Shown in pieces: positions 47,956 to 59,207 of a DNA stretch of 64,000 nucleotides. The first letter of the stretch is position 1, and each line of letters starts with the position of its first letter. The translations under genes were made by a program, and so were the position numbers. Under the pieces are notes generated by a model. It saw nothing but the letters and a program-made list of their open reading frames with translations, was not told where the DNA came from and made no database searches. Origin of the DNA: Platanthera guangdongensis (Eukaryota; Streptophyta; Magnoliopsida; Asparagales; Orchidaceae); NCBI GenBank assembly GCA_039583875.1, contig CM077166.1, positions 81,466,564 to 81,530,563 on the forward strand, written 5' to 3'.

Positions 47956-48429
47956 CAATAGATACTTGAAGCGGAAGTCATACCTCCGATCATCTTATGC
48001 AGACCCTCAATGTACGAAGGACAATTCCTACTCCAAGACCAGCCTTGCCATAGTGGTGGCATTTCCCTTCTTTCACAGAGCCTTTCTTCTTCAGTGTTGA
48101 AGACTTGGGCTCCAGAGTAGACTTAGGTTGTACCTTCATCTTCTTAAATCACTTGAAATTGCCCTTGTCTTTATGCACCATCAGTATGGGGCTAGCAGGC
48201 TTGGCCTTATTCATATTGATTTCAGTAGTTCTTAACATGCCTAGGAGCTCGGACAGTGACTTGTCTATTTCATTCATGTTATAGTTCAAGATGAACTGCT
48301 CATAACTATCTGACAATGATTGTAGAATAAGGTCTATAGCCAACTCTTGGCCTAGAGGGAAGCATAGTCTCTCAAGGTTCTCAATATACCCAATCATCTT
48401 GAGTACTTGAGTCCCTACTAGGTCTCGAG
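47956..48429 (-). pseudogene. gag: Gag remnant of element B
   Basis: The gag core (LILQSLSDSYEQFILNYNMNEIDK) and a damaged zinc knuckle (CHHYGKAGLG instead of CHHCGKAGHW). It begins abruptly at 48429, equivalent to A's position 2930, where LTR C is inserted. Confidence 0.85.
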
Positions 48430-49305
48430 TGTTGGTGCTACCATAGTGATCTGGAAGTGATCAAGCATGTATCCTCACTGTCAACTCAGTATGAGCCATT
48501 CGACGAATCGTGCCTTTGGCGCAGATTCGTCGAATGCCGTTAGACAAATCTGGCCTTTGGCGCAGATTCGTAGATCGCTGTTCGACGAATTTGGCCTTTG
48601 GCATAGATTCGTCGAACGCCGTTCGACAAATCTGGCCTTTGGTGCTTTCGTCGAACGTCGTTCAGCGAATCTTGACTTTGGCACAGATTCGTCGAATGTC
48701 GCATCTGGCCTTTAGCGCAGAAGGCGTTAACATCATCGAGATCATTCAACGCCATAGCGCAGAAGCATTAACAGTGTTGAGTTCACTCAATACACTCAAT
48801 GCATCTGGCCTTTTGCATTGAGTGTGTTGAGTCCAGTAAACACATAACGTTGAAGCATTGACAGTGTCGAGCTCATTCAATGCCCGTGCTGAGTCAAATG
48901 TTGACTTTTTGATATTCTAAAATCTAAGTCTTGGGTCTGCTAATAATGACAGAGCTTATTCTATTTATTCCTTGGGTATAAATAGGATAGTTTAGGGTTT
49001 ACTACCAAAAATGGTTTCTCTTTCTGTCTAGGCACACGAGCCGTCACTGTGCGATAGGCGGAAAACCCTAAAATCCCGTCGGAAGCATTCTGCCAATCCC
49101 GTTGCCGATCCTGATCCTACCGAGTGTTGTTGCGGCCTCTCCTTCAACAGACCTAGCAGTCTATGGAGATGCTAAGCATCCTCTCCCAACCTAGTGCTTG
49201 TTCGACAAGTTGCTATGGGTTCTCCCAATCATGTGGATTTCCTATAGAGGCGCAGATATCCTTTCGACACTCTAGACTCAAGCCGCTGAGTGGCTGACCG
49301 ATTTT
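48430..49305 (+). repeat. Truncated copia LTR C
   Basis: Starts TGTTGGTGCTACCATAGTG, parallel to A's LTR start. U3 arrays of TTCGTCGAACG/CGTTCGACGAA at 48490-48710 and GTTGAGTG/CACTCAA motifs to 48880 precede a TATA box at 48977-48984. R-U5 matches A's LTR until about 49290-49310, where gypsy integrase begins. The rest of the LTR and element are gone. Confidence 0.85.
48977..48984 (+). promoter_or_regulatory. TATA box of LTR C
   Basis: TATAAATA in GGGTATAAATAGGATAG, the same context as A's LTR. Confidence 0.7.
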
Positions 49306-50396
49306 TCTGTTTCTCTAAAATGGCTTATTTTATCGTGTGCAATAAAACCAACGATGCGTCACACGTTGCACAATTATATTTTAAAGAGGTGGTTGGCCAT
49401 CGAGGAGTTCCAAAGTCTATAGTTACTGATAGGGATGTGAAGTTTACTAGTTATTTTTGGAAGACCCTGTGGAGGATTATGGGCACCAAACTTCTATTCT
49501 CTTCCGCGTACCATCCGCAGACGGATGGGCAAACAGAAGTTGCGAACAGAAGTTTAGGTAGTTTGCTTCGATGCCTTGTGGGAGACCACAAGGGTACATG
49601 GAACCTTATCCTCCCTCATGCTCAGTTAGCATATAATAATTCCAAAAATAGGTCCACGGGTTTGTCCCCGAATGAGATCGTGCACGGTTATAAAGCTCTC
49701 GTGCCACTTGACTTGCTTCCGTTACCTCCATCTTTTAAGTCAAGTCAATTTGCACAGGACTTTGCCTCTCACATCCATGATCTTCACAAACGCATAAATG
49801 AAACGCTTACCACTCAATACGCATCTTATCAAGTTCATGCCAACGCACATAAGAGAGTGTCTCCCTTGAAAGTGGGCGATTTAGTCATGGTACGTCTCAT
49901 CCCTGAACGGTTGCCTACGGGCACCTTAAAAAATTTAGCGGATCGGCGAGCGGGACCTTTTCGGATTTTAACACGGTTAGGAGACAATGCATTTCTTTTG
50001 GAATTGCCAACTGATTGGGGTATTTCCCCTGTTTTTAATGTTTCGAATTTAACGCCATATATTGCTCCGCCACTAGAATTATCTTCCTGTCCGTTTAGTT
50101 CCACTACAGATTCTCATGGGTATGGGGTTGAGGGGGGTAAGGGCTCGCTCTCTCCGTCGATCTCCAACGGAGGTACGCTACATGTTGATGATATAGATTT
50201 TTCCCCTTTGCTGCCTAATGCTTTTTCCAGGTTTGCTAGGACAGCATATTTGCCAGACAGGATTCTCCAGGATGAAGTTTTTCCCACTGCAGATGGCGAT
50301 GTGCGCTGCTACTTGATTCGATGGCGTGATCGCCCTGCCTCTGATGAATCTTGGCTCCCGGAAGCGGAAGTGGCTCTATTGGATGGTGTTCTCTGA
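49300..50396 (+). pseudogene. pol: Integrase and chromodomain of chromovirus D (5' truncated)
   Basis: It opens inside the integrase core at FSKMAYFIVCNKT. The second catalytic Asp is in VTDRDVKF and the Glu region reads QTDGQTEVANR. The GPY/F-like module follows (VGDLVMVRLIPERLP, RAGPFRILTRLG, FNVSNLTPY). A chromodomain-like C-terminus (VRCYLIRWRDRPASDESWLPE) ends at TGA 50394-50396. The frame is uninterrupted over about 360 codons. Everything upstream (gag to the start of integrase) is absent, replaced by LTR C. Confidence 0.88.
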
Positions 50397-50435
50397 CGGT
50401 ATCTTCAAGACAACTCATCAGTGATGAGTCCTTTC

Positions 50436-51600
50436 AAGCGGGGGAGGATTGGTGGCGACGACGGCGCCCAAGTTGACGACGGCCCCCCAAGTTGACGACG
50501 GCCTCCAAGTTGTTTATGACGACACGCTAACGGAAGACCCTCCTTCGTCTCCAACAAAGGACTCGTGTCGTCGTGGTGTTCGTATGGAGCGGCGCTACAA
50601 TTTCCGCCCTCGGCGCAAGACAAATAACTAGTTGAACTTATCTTATTATTAGCTTAAGAGCATTCGTATTTTTAGTATGCTATTTTATTTGGAATATGTT
50701 ATTTTGGGCTGCATGTAGCCATTTAGTGTGTTATTTTTATTTTTATTTTGGGCTACATATATCCAAGACTTGGTGTTAAGCCTATATATAGGCATGTATG
50801 GTTTGTTTAACTTAAGTTGAATGAGAAGAAACCCTAAATTTCCTATTCTTGCTAATCTTCCTCTCCCTCTACCTCTCTTAGTCGCCCCCTCCACTCTCTA
50901 TCTCTCTCTCTCTCTAAAACGTTCGGCCAGCCCTCTCCTTCATTCCCATCTTCCAAGCAGCCACCTCCTCTCACCATCTTCAACCCGACCTCCACCTTCC
51001 CCAGCCGGCCGGCCACCTATATCCTCCACCCGAGCAAACCCCTTGGAAGATAACCCGGCCACCTATATCCCCACCCGAGCACCCCCTTTGAAGAGAACCC
51101 GGATGCCCCTCTTCTCGTGAAGTTTTATCCGAGAAGGGCCTCCTTCTACGGCGAGGAATCGGGATTTTGGTGTAAAGCGACCAAGGCGGACGATCTATCT
51201 CTCCAACCGGCGCGAATCCTGCGGAACCGTGGAAGAGCGACCCTTCAAAGGTAGTCAGAATCATCTATTCCGACTTGGGTAACGATCCTCTCCACTCACG
51301 TGTGATTCCCTCTTGATATTCTAGTGGTCGGAAATAATTTTTGCGTTGGATTTTTTATCGTTAGATTCTTCGTGGTTTTCCTTTTGATTTGCATCAATCT
51401 TAATCGCGATATTTCCGAAAGGGTTTGGCGAGCCCCGCATTTTTGTTGGGAGAGATCTACCATTTTTCCATCGCATTTTGGGTAGATCTCTTTTGGTACA
51501 ACCTTCGCTCGGTCGGACCCAATATTGGTCCTTTTAGCTGGGAGAACGTAGGCCTATAGCCGTTCGTTTGACCCTCCCACGGAGTAACTACCGTATGTTG
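50436..51600 (+). repeat. 3' polypurine tract and LTR of chromovirus D
   Basis: The tract AGCGGGGGAGGAT at about 50437-50449 is followed by TGGTGGCGACGACGG, the probable LTR start at 50450. A TATA-like CCTATATATAGGC lies near 50789. The sequence then becomes pyrimidine-rich (50850-51010), as in many U5 regions. The LTR end cannot be fixed because no partner copy is in the window. Confidence 0.6.
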
Positions 51601-52339
51601 GTGAACTGTGATAAATCGTTTGCGAGTGCACCGCGGTTAATGCTAGTGCGAGTGTGATTGTGGAATTAGAGTGGCGCCCGCTTTATTCCCGTAACCCATA
51701 TTGTGTCCGCGGTAGAAGCCTACATCAAGTACGCTAGGCGAGTACCCCAGGAAAATTACGGGATAAGAACCGATGAAGGTGAGCTTACCTGACGAGGTAG
51801 GCACCCCCAATAAAGTTTGGGGAGGGGGCATGCTCGGATTCTTGCCGCGGCCTAAACATTGTGTTCTTGGCGTGAGGAGGTTGAAGCTTGGCACAGGGAT
51901 GGCTTCAACGCCTCCCATCACAGTCCCGACCGGTTGTCGCGGTGGGGAAGGGATGAGAACTGGTAATTCCGGCCTCTACGATTCAAGCCCCATGGTCCCA
52001 AAGTGGGGCGATCGATCTTGCAGGCGATCATCCAAAGTCTTAAGCAGCAAGCCGCTGAGGGGGGGGGGGGGGGGTCTTTACTTGTGGCGCAGAGGCCTCG
52101 CTGTCAACCCGTTGGTTTTCCAGGTCGGCGCAACGGTCGACAATGTTCTTCTTTTTCTCGGGGCGGGTAGAGTAGTGGAGCCGGCCTCGTGCCCCAGAGT
52201 GGATTTAAAATAATGAAAGATGGGGTCGGTAGCTTGGAGAAATGGTTTCACTCTCTTGGCAGGATTGGGATCAGTCGAACCGCTATGCATGATGCTATGA
52301 GGAACCATAGTTAAGTTGGCCACGCGATCAGAGTAAGCC
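51601..52339. other. Unassigned GC-rich stretch
   Basis: No recognisable gene or element ends. Contains a run of 16 G at 52059-52074. It may be the rest of D's LTR or its old target sequence. Confidence 0.35.
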
Positions 52340-53622
52340 TCGCAAACTCAGGCAAGCCTCTCTTAGATCTCTTTGGGATAGGAATCTCGGCAAAGTTAAA
52401 GAAGGGGGAAGGACAAAGGCCGCCCAGGTACGCTGGTGTATATATATAGCCGCTGGTAGGCCTCACCAAAGATTCCTTCTTCCCTTTGTCCCACTCACCA
52501 AACACCCGTGGTTGGATGGTTCTTTCCGAGCTTTTGCCAAGCTCAAAAAGAGCGTGGATTGTGTACAACCCCGTATCCGGCGAGTGGGCCCGGTACTCGG
52601 CTCGGGTGGTTCGGCAAGTAGTGGGCAAGTGGGTCCAGTCGGGCCCACTCTCGCCAAGGGACAGAAAGAAGCGGCGAGGGCCATCCCTATCAAGCACTCA
52701 TCGTTCAGGGCGAGTGGAGCTTCTCAAGGAGCACTCGCCAACCTAGACACTCAACGTTATTTTGACTTAGCGTTGAGTGAATCCCAACAAGCCTGCGCCC
52801 GCTCAGAGTTCATCGAACTTATCCTGGTTTTTCGTCGAACAGAGCTCGGCGTTCTTCGAACTAGAAACATGGGAAATTCAAACTAAGCTCGGTGTTCGTC
52901 GAACTGAATTTCTCTAGAGCCGGACCTGCCGGATCGTGTAGTCTAAGTCCCGGGCAAGCACTCAAGGGGCTAGAACTCGACAGCCCCAGGCTCGCCCAGG
53001 CGAGGTAGAATTATCTGGGGCAAGTAGAGCCGAAGGGCTCACACTTGCCCAGATGAGCCTGGCAAGAGGCAGGCGAGTAGGGCCATCCGGGCCAGTACTC
53101 GCAGAGGACTAGAATGAGATGGCAAGTGCCATCTCCATCGAGCACTCATCGTCTCAGGCGAGTAGAGACTTCAGGGGGGCCACTCGCCCAACGACTTATG
53201 ATGTTCTTGACCATCTTTCCCCCGCTGGTCTACCTATAGCCAGGTAAAACAGTAGAGTTACGTTGTTGGCAGACCCAATTGGACTGCACATAGCTATTCA
53301 AAACATTGAAGGTTTGATACTTGCAGGTCGTTTTCAGAAAACTATAAATAGGACCCAAGGGGCAACTCAGAAGGCGTGCTATTTTATGCTTGTTTGCCCC
53401 CCATTCTTCTAGCACTTTCTCAGGTTGCCTTAGCTCGACATTTGTCTAAGGAGGGGAATCTCTCTAAGATCTTTCGGGTGTGTGGTGGAACCTTCACGCC
53501 GAGCCGTTGGGTCATTTCCCTTCTCTTTTCCTTTATTATTTGGCTTGCAGGAGAGAAGTAGGTACACGACCACCCATCCCCAAGCGTGGACTCCATAGAT
53601 ACTCAATTCTCGGTTTCAACAG
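52340..53622 (+). repeat. LTR-like segment K
   Basis: A clear plus-strand TATA box at 53343-53350 (CTATAAATAGGACCC) lies downstream of a region dense in inverted motifs: GGCGAGTG (52709-52716) facing CACTCGCC (52732-52739), and CACTCAACG facing CGTTGAGTG near 52747-52778. The segment ends GGTTTCAACA at about 53622, similar to J's LTR end (TATCAACA). No partner LTR and no coding part were found, so this is probably a solo or truncated LTR. Its left edge is a guess. Confidence 0.5.
53343..53350 (+). promoter_or_regulatory. TATA box of segment K
   Basis: TATAAATA, about 150 bp downstream of the CACTCGCC motif array. Confidence 0.55.
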
Positions 53623-54320
53623 TTATAAGGATAGCAATAAACCAAAGGAACAAAAGGTTACCAACCCAAACATGTGGAAGAAGCTGACAAACCTCAACAA
53701 TTAAGCCAAAAGACAGATCAAAATATTTACCTATAAAGTCCAAAAGTACGGAATTTGCACTAAGTGCGATAAAAACCAAAGTTTTAACAAAGATATAAGT
53801 AAATAACTGTAAGTATAAGGTATTAATTAACCCATAACTTGGTGAACAAAAACACCGACAACAAATCCGGCACCTGCGGCGGTGGAAACCTACCCAACAC
53901 ACTAATAACAAAAATTTCACAAGGGCCCAAGGAAAGGTGGTCTTATACCTTGACACACCCAAAACCACAGAAAAACCTGCACCTGCATTGGTGGGAACCT
54001 ACCCAACACACCAGCAGTTACATACCCACACTGGACAAACCCACCAGGGCAATAATTCACCAAAAAAGCAACCAGTTGGTGGTCCTTTATCCACTGCCAA
54101 ACTTGCCATATTCATACAACCGAAACACTGAAAACCATAGTCAAACACAGACAACCCACAAACAAAACACTGGACTTCTTCAATAATAAATGCAGGAATA
54201 AATCCCAGAAATTGACCTAAGGCCAAACCCGACGAATTAGAAACAATTCGGCCATAGAAGACCAAATCCACACTGATTTGTTGGGTATACTCGATGAATA
54301 CAAGAGGCACTCAATGATTT

Positions 54321-54328
54321 TTTATATA
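54321..54328 (-). promoter_or_regulatory. TATA box of element E LTR
   Basis: Minus-strand TATATAAA, about 200 bp downstream (in element sense) of the 21-bp minisatellite. Confidence 0.55.
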
Positions 54329-54536
54329 GCAAAACCAGTCCACTTGAGATATACAATGATTCGACGAAAAATCTCAAGTCTGTGGAAAAGCATCCAGTAC
54401 ACTCGATGTCATGTTGAGTACATTCAAAGCATGCGACGCCATCCAGTTATCTCAAACATACTGCATTAACCCGACGCCGCGTTGAGTACACTCAACGCGT
54501 AACAGTTAACTCAACACTATGGACTTCACTCAACTC

Positions 54537-54809
54537 CGCGTTGTGTACACTCAATGCCGCGTTGAGTACACTCAACGCCGCGTTGAATAGACTAAATGCC
54601 GCGTTGACTACATTAAATGTCGCCTTCAGTACACTCAATGCCGCATTCAATACACTCAACGCCGCGTTCAGTACACTCAACGTCGCGTTCAGTACACTCA
54701 ACGTCGCGTTCAGTACACTCAACGCCGTGTTCAGTACACTCAATGCCGCATTCAGTACACTCAACGCCGCATTCAGTACACTCAACGCCGCGTTCATTAC
54801 ACTCAATGC
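54537..54809 (-). repeat. 21-bp minisatellite, 13 units, in element E U3
   Basis: Thirteen units in perfect 21-bp phase fill exactly 273 bp. The best-preserved unit contains GCGTTGAGTACACTCAACGC, a 20-bp hairpin with 9-bp arms; most other units have GTTCAGT in the left arm. There are no unique spacers between units. Confidence 0.95.
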
Positions 54810-56306
54810 TTTTGACTTAGTCTCAGAACTACTAAATGCCCAAACTTCAGTCAACTCTATATCACTCAATGCCAAGGCTTCACTCAACGCCATATATAGT
54901 TCACTAAATGCTTTTTCCTTAGCGCTAAAACATCACTCGATGCACTAAATGCCAAACTAGCTTTACTCAACGAATTCGTTGAGATTACTCAACGAAATTA
55001 ACTTAGACTCAAAAATCACTCAACGCTTTCAGCGTCAGGTCAAAATCACTCAATGCCAAGTCTTATATCAATGAATTCGACGCCTAATACTTGACAAATA
55101 CCGCAACACTCAACGCCATGCATTACCCACCGAATTTCACAGGATACTCGACAAATTTGACTTACTCAAACTGATTTTAGACAATTTGACTTGGACAAAT
55201 CCCAACCTATATCTGACGAATTTTATACTTAAATTAAGTGCCTTATTCACCGGATTCTAACCTAAGACTGACAGCCATAAAAGACACAATGAATCTTAGG
55301 CTTAAGCTATCTATCTATACCCGTCGATTTATCCTATCCAAATTAATTCCATACTCAACGAATTTACTCAGTTATCTCCAATAGAATCAGCTAAGTTAAA
55401 CCTAGCCAAAAAACATATACTATCCAGCAAACTGGCAATGGCCGAACCCAACACTACTCCTTAATACTAAGGAAAGGATAGCAATAGAAGATACAAAAAA
55501 ATTAAGAGGAAGTTTTGCAAGGGGAAGAAGTCACGACTTTCCTCGATTCGGCCGAAATCCGACCACACGACGATATTTTTCGACAGATCTAGTCGCAAGA
55601 ACACCTAAGCAACAATTCCTAAAACTTTTGAGAACCAAGGAGAGTCAAAACAAAATTCCTAACACCCAATTTCAAGAAACGGGAAAAACTCACCGCACAA
55701 ACATAGATCTTGGTGAGATCTATCTAGATCTACTCTCCGACGATGATTTCGCGCATCAGGGCTCCTACAATCGACGGCTGAGGGCTTCGCAAGGACCGCC
55801 GCTTCCATTCTTCTGCAACTCAGTCAGACGGTTTTAAGAAAGATGATGAATATGGTTTTCGTCTTATCGCAAGGATATTTATATAGAATAAATAATATAA
55901 TATATTATTATTATAAGTAAAATGTATAAATGACCAAAACTCGCACTACCTGAGATTTCTACGAAAATCACACCGTAGCTAAATATTGATGCTACGAATC
56001 CAATGGCGAGGTCGAAATTGAAATCCCACAAATCAAACTCGGGTATACACTCCCTGAAATTAAAACACCAAATATCCCAAAAACGCTCCACCATGTTCCA
56101 AAACGAATCCCGACTCGCAAGGAAAAATCAAAACATAAGAGAAATTAGCCAAGATACTACTCCCAAACCAAAACCTCAGATACCAATAAGCAAATGTCAC
56201 GCTACAATAGTGGTACCCACCAAGTACACGTCAACGTAACGCCCTGACATCAAAATACATCACTAAAGGGATTGTAAATAAACCTTGGAAAATCAGGGGC
56301 GTTACA

Positions 56307-56322
56307 GCCACCCCTCAAAAAG
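56307..56322 (-). promoter_or_regulatory. Polypurine tract of element E
   Basis: Minus-strand TTTTTGAGGGGTGGC directly before the 3' LTR start. Confidence 0.8.
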
Positions 56323-56416
56323 AAACGTTTCGTCCCGAAACTTTACGCACAAAAGATTCCACGATAGAGGAAAACAACCAAGGATTATAGAATAGAAATA
56401 CATACCAAAAGAACTA

Positions 56417-57496
56417 TTAGAACAGATGAGGATGAGCCTCCCTCATAGCTGACTCCAACTCCCAAGTTGCGCTTTCCACGTATTGGTTTCGCCACAAAAC
56501 TTTAACCATGGGTATGGTCTTTCTCCGCAACACTCGATCTTGAATATCCAGAATGCAAACAGACATCTCGACATAAGACATGTTATGCTCCAAATGGGGT
56601 ACATAATCAAGAACCTGCCGGTCGTTAAGCCCACACTTCTGCAACTGGCTTACGTGAAACAAATCGTGCACACCAGGAAAATTTGCGGGCAAACCCAGTC
56701 TATAAGCTAACATTCAAATACGCTCAACAATCTTGAAGGGCCCATATACCTAGGATCCAACTTATGGTTCTTACCAAACCTCTTTACACCAAACATCAAG
56801 GAAACATTAAGAAAAACCACGTCCCCAACAGAAAATTCCAAATCAGACCTTAGCCAATTGGCGTTCTTTCCATAACGCTCCTGAGCTAAACGAAGCTTTT
56901 CTCTAATAAGCGTTACAGAAGTATTCATCTCTTCTAAAGCATCTAGACCCAACAATGGTCCCTCACCAACCTCGGTCCAAAACAAGGGAGTTCTACAACA
57001 TCTCCCATACAAGGCTTCAAATGGGGGCATTCAGCAAGCTTTCTTGATAATTGTTATTATAAGCAAATTCCATCATTCTCAAATGCTTGTCCCATGCTCC
57101 TCCATTGTCCAAGATATAACAACTTATCATGTCTTCCACAATCTGATTAACTCTTTCTATTTGACCATTTGTTTGCTGATGATATGTGGTGGAATACCTC
57201 AGATCGGTACCCAATCCTTCCTATAAACATTTCCAAAAATGAGACATAACCCTGGAGTCTCTATCGAACACAATACTAATAGGTAATCCATGTAACCTGA
57301 TAACCTCATCTAAGTATAACTCTGCGATCTTCTTCATGGAGTAATCAATCCTGAACGGCACGAAGTAAGCACACTTTGTCAGACAATCTACTATAACCCA
57401 TACAGAATCATGGCCTTTGGGAGATCTCAGCAAACCAGTAATGAAGTCCATAGAAATACTATCCCACTTCCAACTTGGAATATCCAAAGGCATCAA
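56417..57496 (-). pseudogene. pol: Integrase and chromodomain of element E
   Basis: Read in four open pieces. SMDFITGLLRSPKGHDSVWVIVD carries the first catalytic Asp, VFDRDSRVMSHFWKCL the second, and QTNGQIERVNQIVEDM the Glu. A GPY/F-type region (VGDVVFLNVSLMFGVKRFGK) and LFHVSQLQKC follow. The chromodomain has RRKTIPMVKVLWRNQ and ATWELESAMREAHPHLF at 56417. The order and the chromodomain ending are those of Tekay-type elements. Frame changes fall near 57220, 57020 and 56710. Confidence 0.87.
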
Positions 57497-58213
57497 CTTG
57501 CCACCAGGCCTTCCATGATCGGCCTCAACTCACTTAAAAGTGAAGCACTCAGACACAAACTTGGCTATATCAGTCTTTATACTATACCACTAAATGATCT
57601 TCTTTAGATCTCTATACATCTTCGTAGAACCAGGGTGGTATTCAACACTGGATCCATGCACATCACTACAAAGTTTAACTCGAATATCCTCAACAACGGG
57701 GATACAATATCTACTATGTTATCTCAAAGTACCCTCATCATCGATTGAAAAGTCTGGTAACTCCACTTTCTCAGTTCTACTATGGAGGTGTTGCAAATTA
57801 GGATCATCCTTCTGATGTAGCCTTGTGAGTGTAATTCAAGAAGGCTCTAACACTTCCAAACTACTTGGCGAGTCACTACTCCCAACTGATATATCTATTA
57901 ACAAAAATTCCTCCACCAGGGATTCCACAAAAAGTTCAAAGATCAGTACGGTCTTTCTACTCAAGGCATCAACTACCACATGAAACTTGCCTGAATGATA
58001 TAAGATCTCAACATCATAATCCGCGACATATTATAGCCATCTTCGCTGGCGCAGATTCAACTCGTTTTGACTGAAAACATACTTCAAACTCTTATGATCC
58101 ATGTAAATCTTGCACAACGCGGCACACAAATTATGTCTCCATATCTTCAAGGCATAAATCACTGCTGCGAATTCCAAATCATGCGTAGGGTAGTTCCTTT
58201 CATGAATCTTTAA
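57497..58213 (-). pseudogene. pol: Degraded RNase H to integrase linker of element E
   Basis: About 700 bp between RNase H and the integrase core without a usable frame. Minus-strand pieces resemble the expected linker and integrase zinc-finger region but carry many stops. Confidence 0.5.
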
Positions 58214-59067
58214 CTACCTCGACCCATATGCAATCACCTTGACTTCTTGCATCAACACGCAACTAAGTTCAACATGTGATGCATCTACATAAACGACATA
58301 ATCCAAACCTTTAGTAGGCAAAAACAAAACTGGAGCAGTACATAATCTCCTTTTAAATTCCTGAAAAGCTTCCTCGCACTTATCGCTCCTGACAAACACA
58401 GTGTTCTTTTGCGTTAGCTTAGTCGGCGACACAGATAATGTGGAGAAACCTTCCACAAACCTCCTATAATATCCTACCAACCCAGGAAACTTCTAATCTC
58501 TTTGGGTGTGGTAGGTCTGTTCCAATCCATTATAGCAGAAATCTTCTCTGGGTCAACAGAAACTCCGTCCTTATTAACCACATGTCCCAGAAAGGAAACC
58601 TGAGGAAGGGAAAACTCACACTTGCTTAACTTGGCAAACAACTTATGCTCCCTCAAAGCAGGCAAAACCAAATGCAAGTGTTGGGCATGCTCTTCAGCAC
58701 TGCGAGAATAAACCAAGACAACATCAATGAACACGACCACAAAATGGTCCGAAAAATCTCTAAACACTATGTTCATCATGTCCATGAAAGCAGAGGGTGC
58801 ATTAGTTAAACCAAAAGACATTACTAAGAACTCAAAATGTCCATGCCGGGAATGAAAAGCGGTCTGTAGAATATCTGTCTCATTAACTCTCAACTGATGG
58901 TAGCTTGAACGAAGGTCAATCTTCGAAAACACCACACTACCATGCAACTGATCAAATAAGTCATCAATTTGCTGCAAGGGATACCTGTTCTTGATAGTTA
59001 CCTTGTTCAATTCCCTATAATCGATGCACAGCCTCGTGGACCCATCTTTTTTCTTAATAAACAACAT
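58214..59067 (-). pseudogene. pol: RT and RNase H start of element E
   Basis: RT motifs [65 protein letters not shown] and [17 protein letters not shown] are clear. The catalytic FIDD reads FIDV at 58720-58731, replacing one catalytic Asp. A frame change at about 58478 leads to YYRRFVEGFSTL and the RNase H start (YVVYVDASHVELSCVLMQ). Tekay-like. Confidence 0.9.
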
Positions 59068-59207
59068 GGGAGCACCCCACGGTAAAGAACTTGGTCTAAT
59101 AAATCCATTCTACAACAACTCATCCAGCTGGGTACACAACTCATCCAGCTCACGAGGGGCCATACGGTACGGTGCCTTAGCAATAGGACGAGAACCCGAC
59201 TTAAGAT

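Larger units (their letters stand above)
44008..48429 (-). mobile_element. Copia element B (minus strand), remainder 1-198
   Basis: A relative of element A on the opposite strand. 3' LTR 44008-44893 plus 1-198, polypurine tract complement at 44894, 3' untranslated region with an (AT)n run at 45771-45794, RNase H 46033-46563, RT and integrase C-terminus to about 47955, and a gag remnant to 48429. It is cut by LTR C inside gag, so the 5' LTR and gag start are missing here. An internal deletion of about 1.0 kb removes protease and the integrase core. Confidence 0.9.
53623..56306 (-). repeat. 3' LTR of element E (truncated at its U5 end)
   Basis: Minus-strand start TGTAACGCCCCTGA at 56306. A TATA box lies at 54321-54328 on the minus strand (CTATATAAAA). 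U3 upstream of it includes the 21-bp minisatellite and other CACTCAAC motifs (54400-55150). 53633-53990 repeats at 62517-62875. A second AT-rich TATA-like TCTATATAAATATCC lies at about 55876-55890. Confidence 0.85.

Noticed and set aside
51671..51690. TGGCGCCCGCTTTATTCCCG as a primer site after D's LTR
   Set aside because: The preceding sequence does not end in CA and no internal region follows, so a tandem element is not supported.
54537..54809. Possible CRISPR-like array
   Set aside because: Units are contiguous with no unique spacers, and the context is a plant retrotransposon LTR.
54492..54948. Open frames on both strands with Ser/Val/Leu/Asn repeats
   Set aside because: They are translations of the 21-bp minisatellite, which lacks stops in several frames. 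No gene support.
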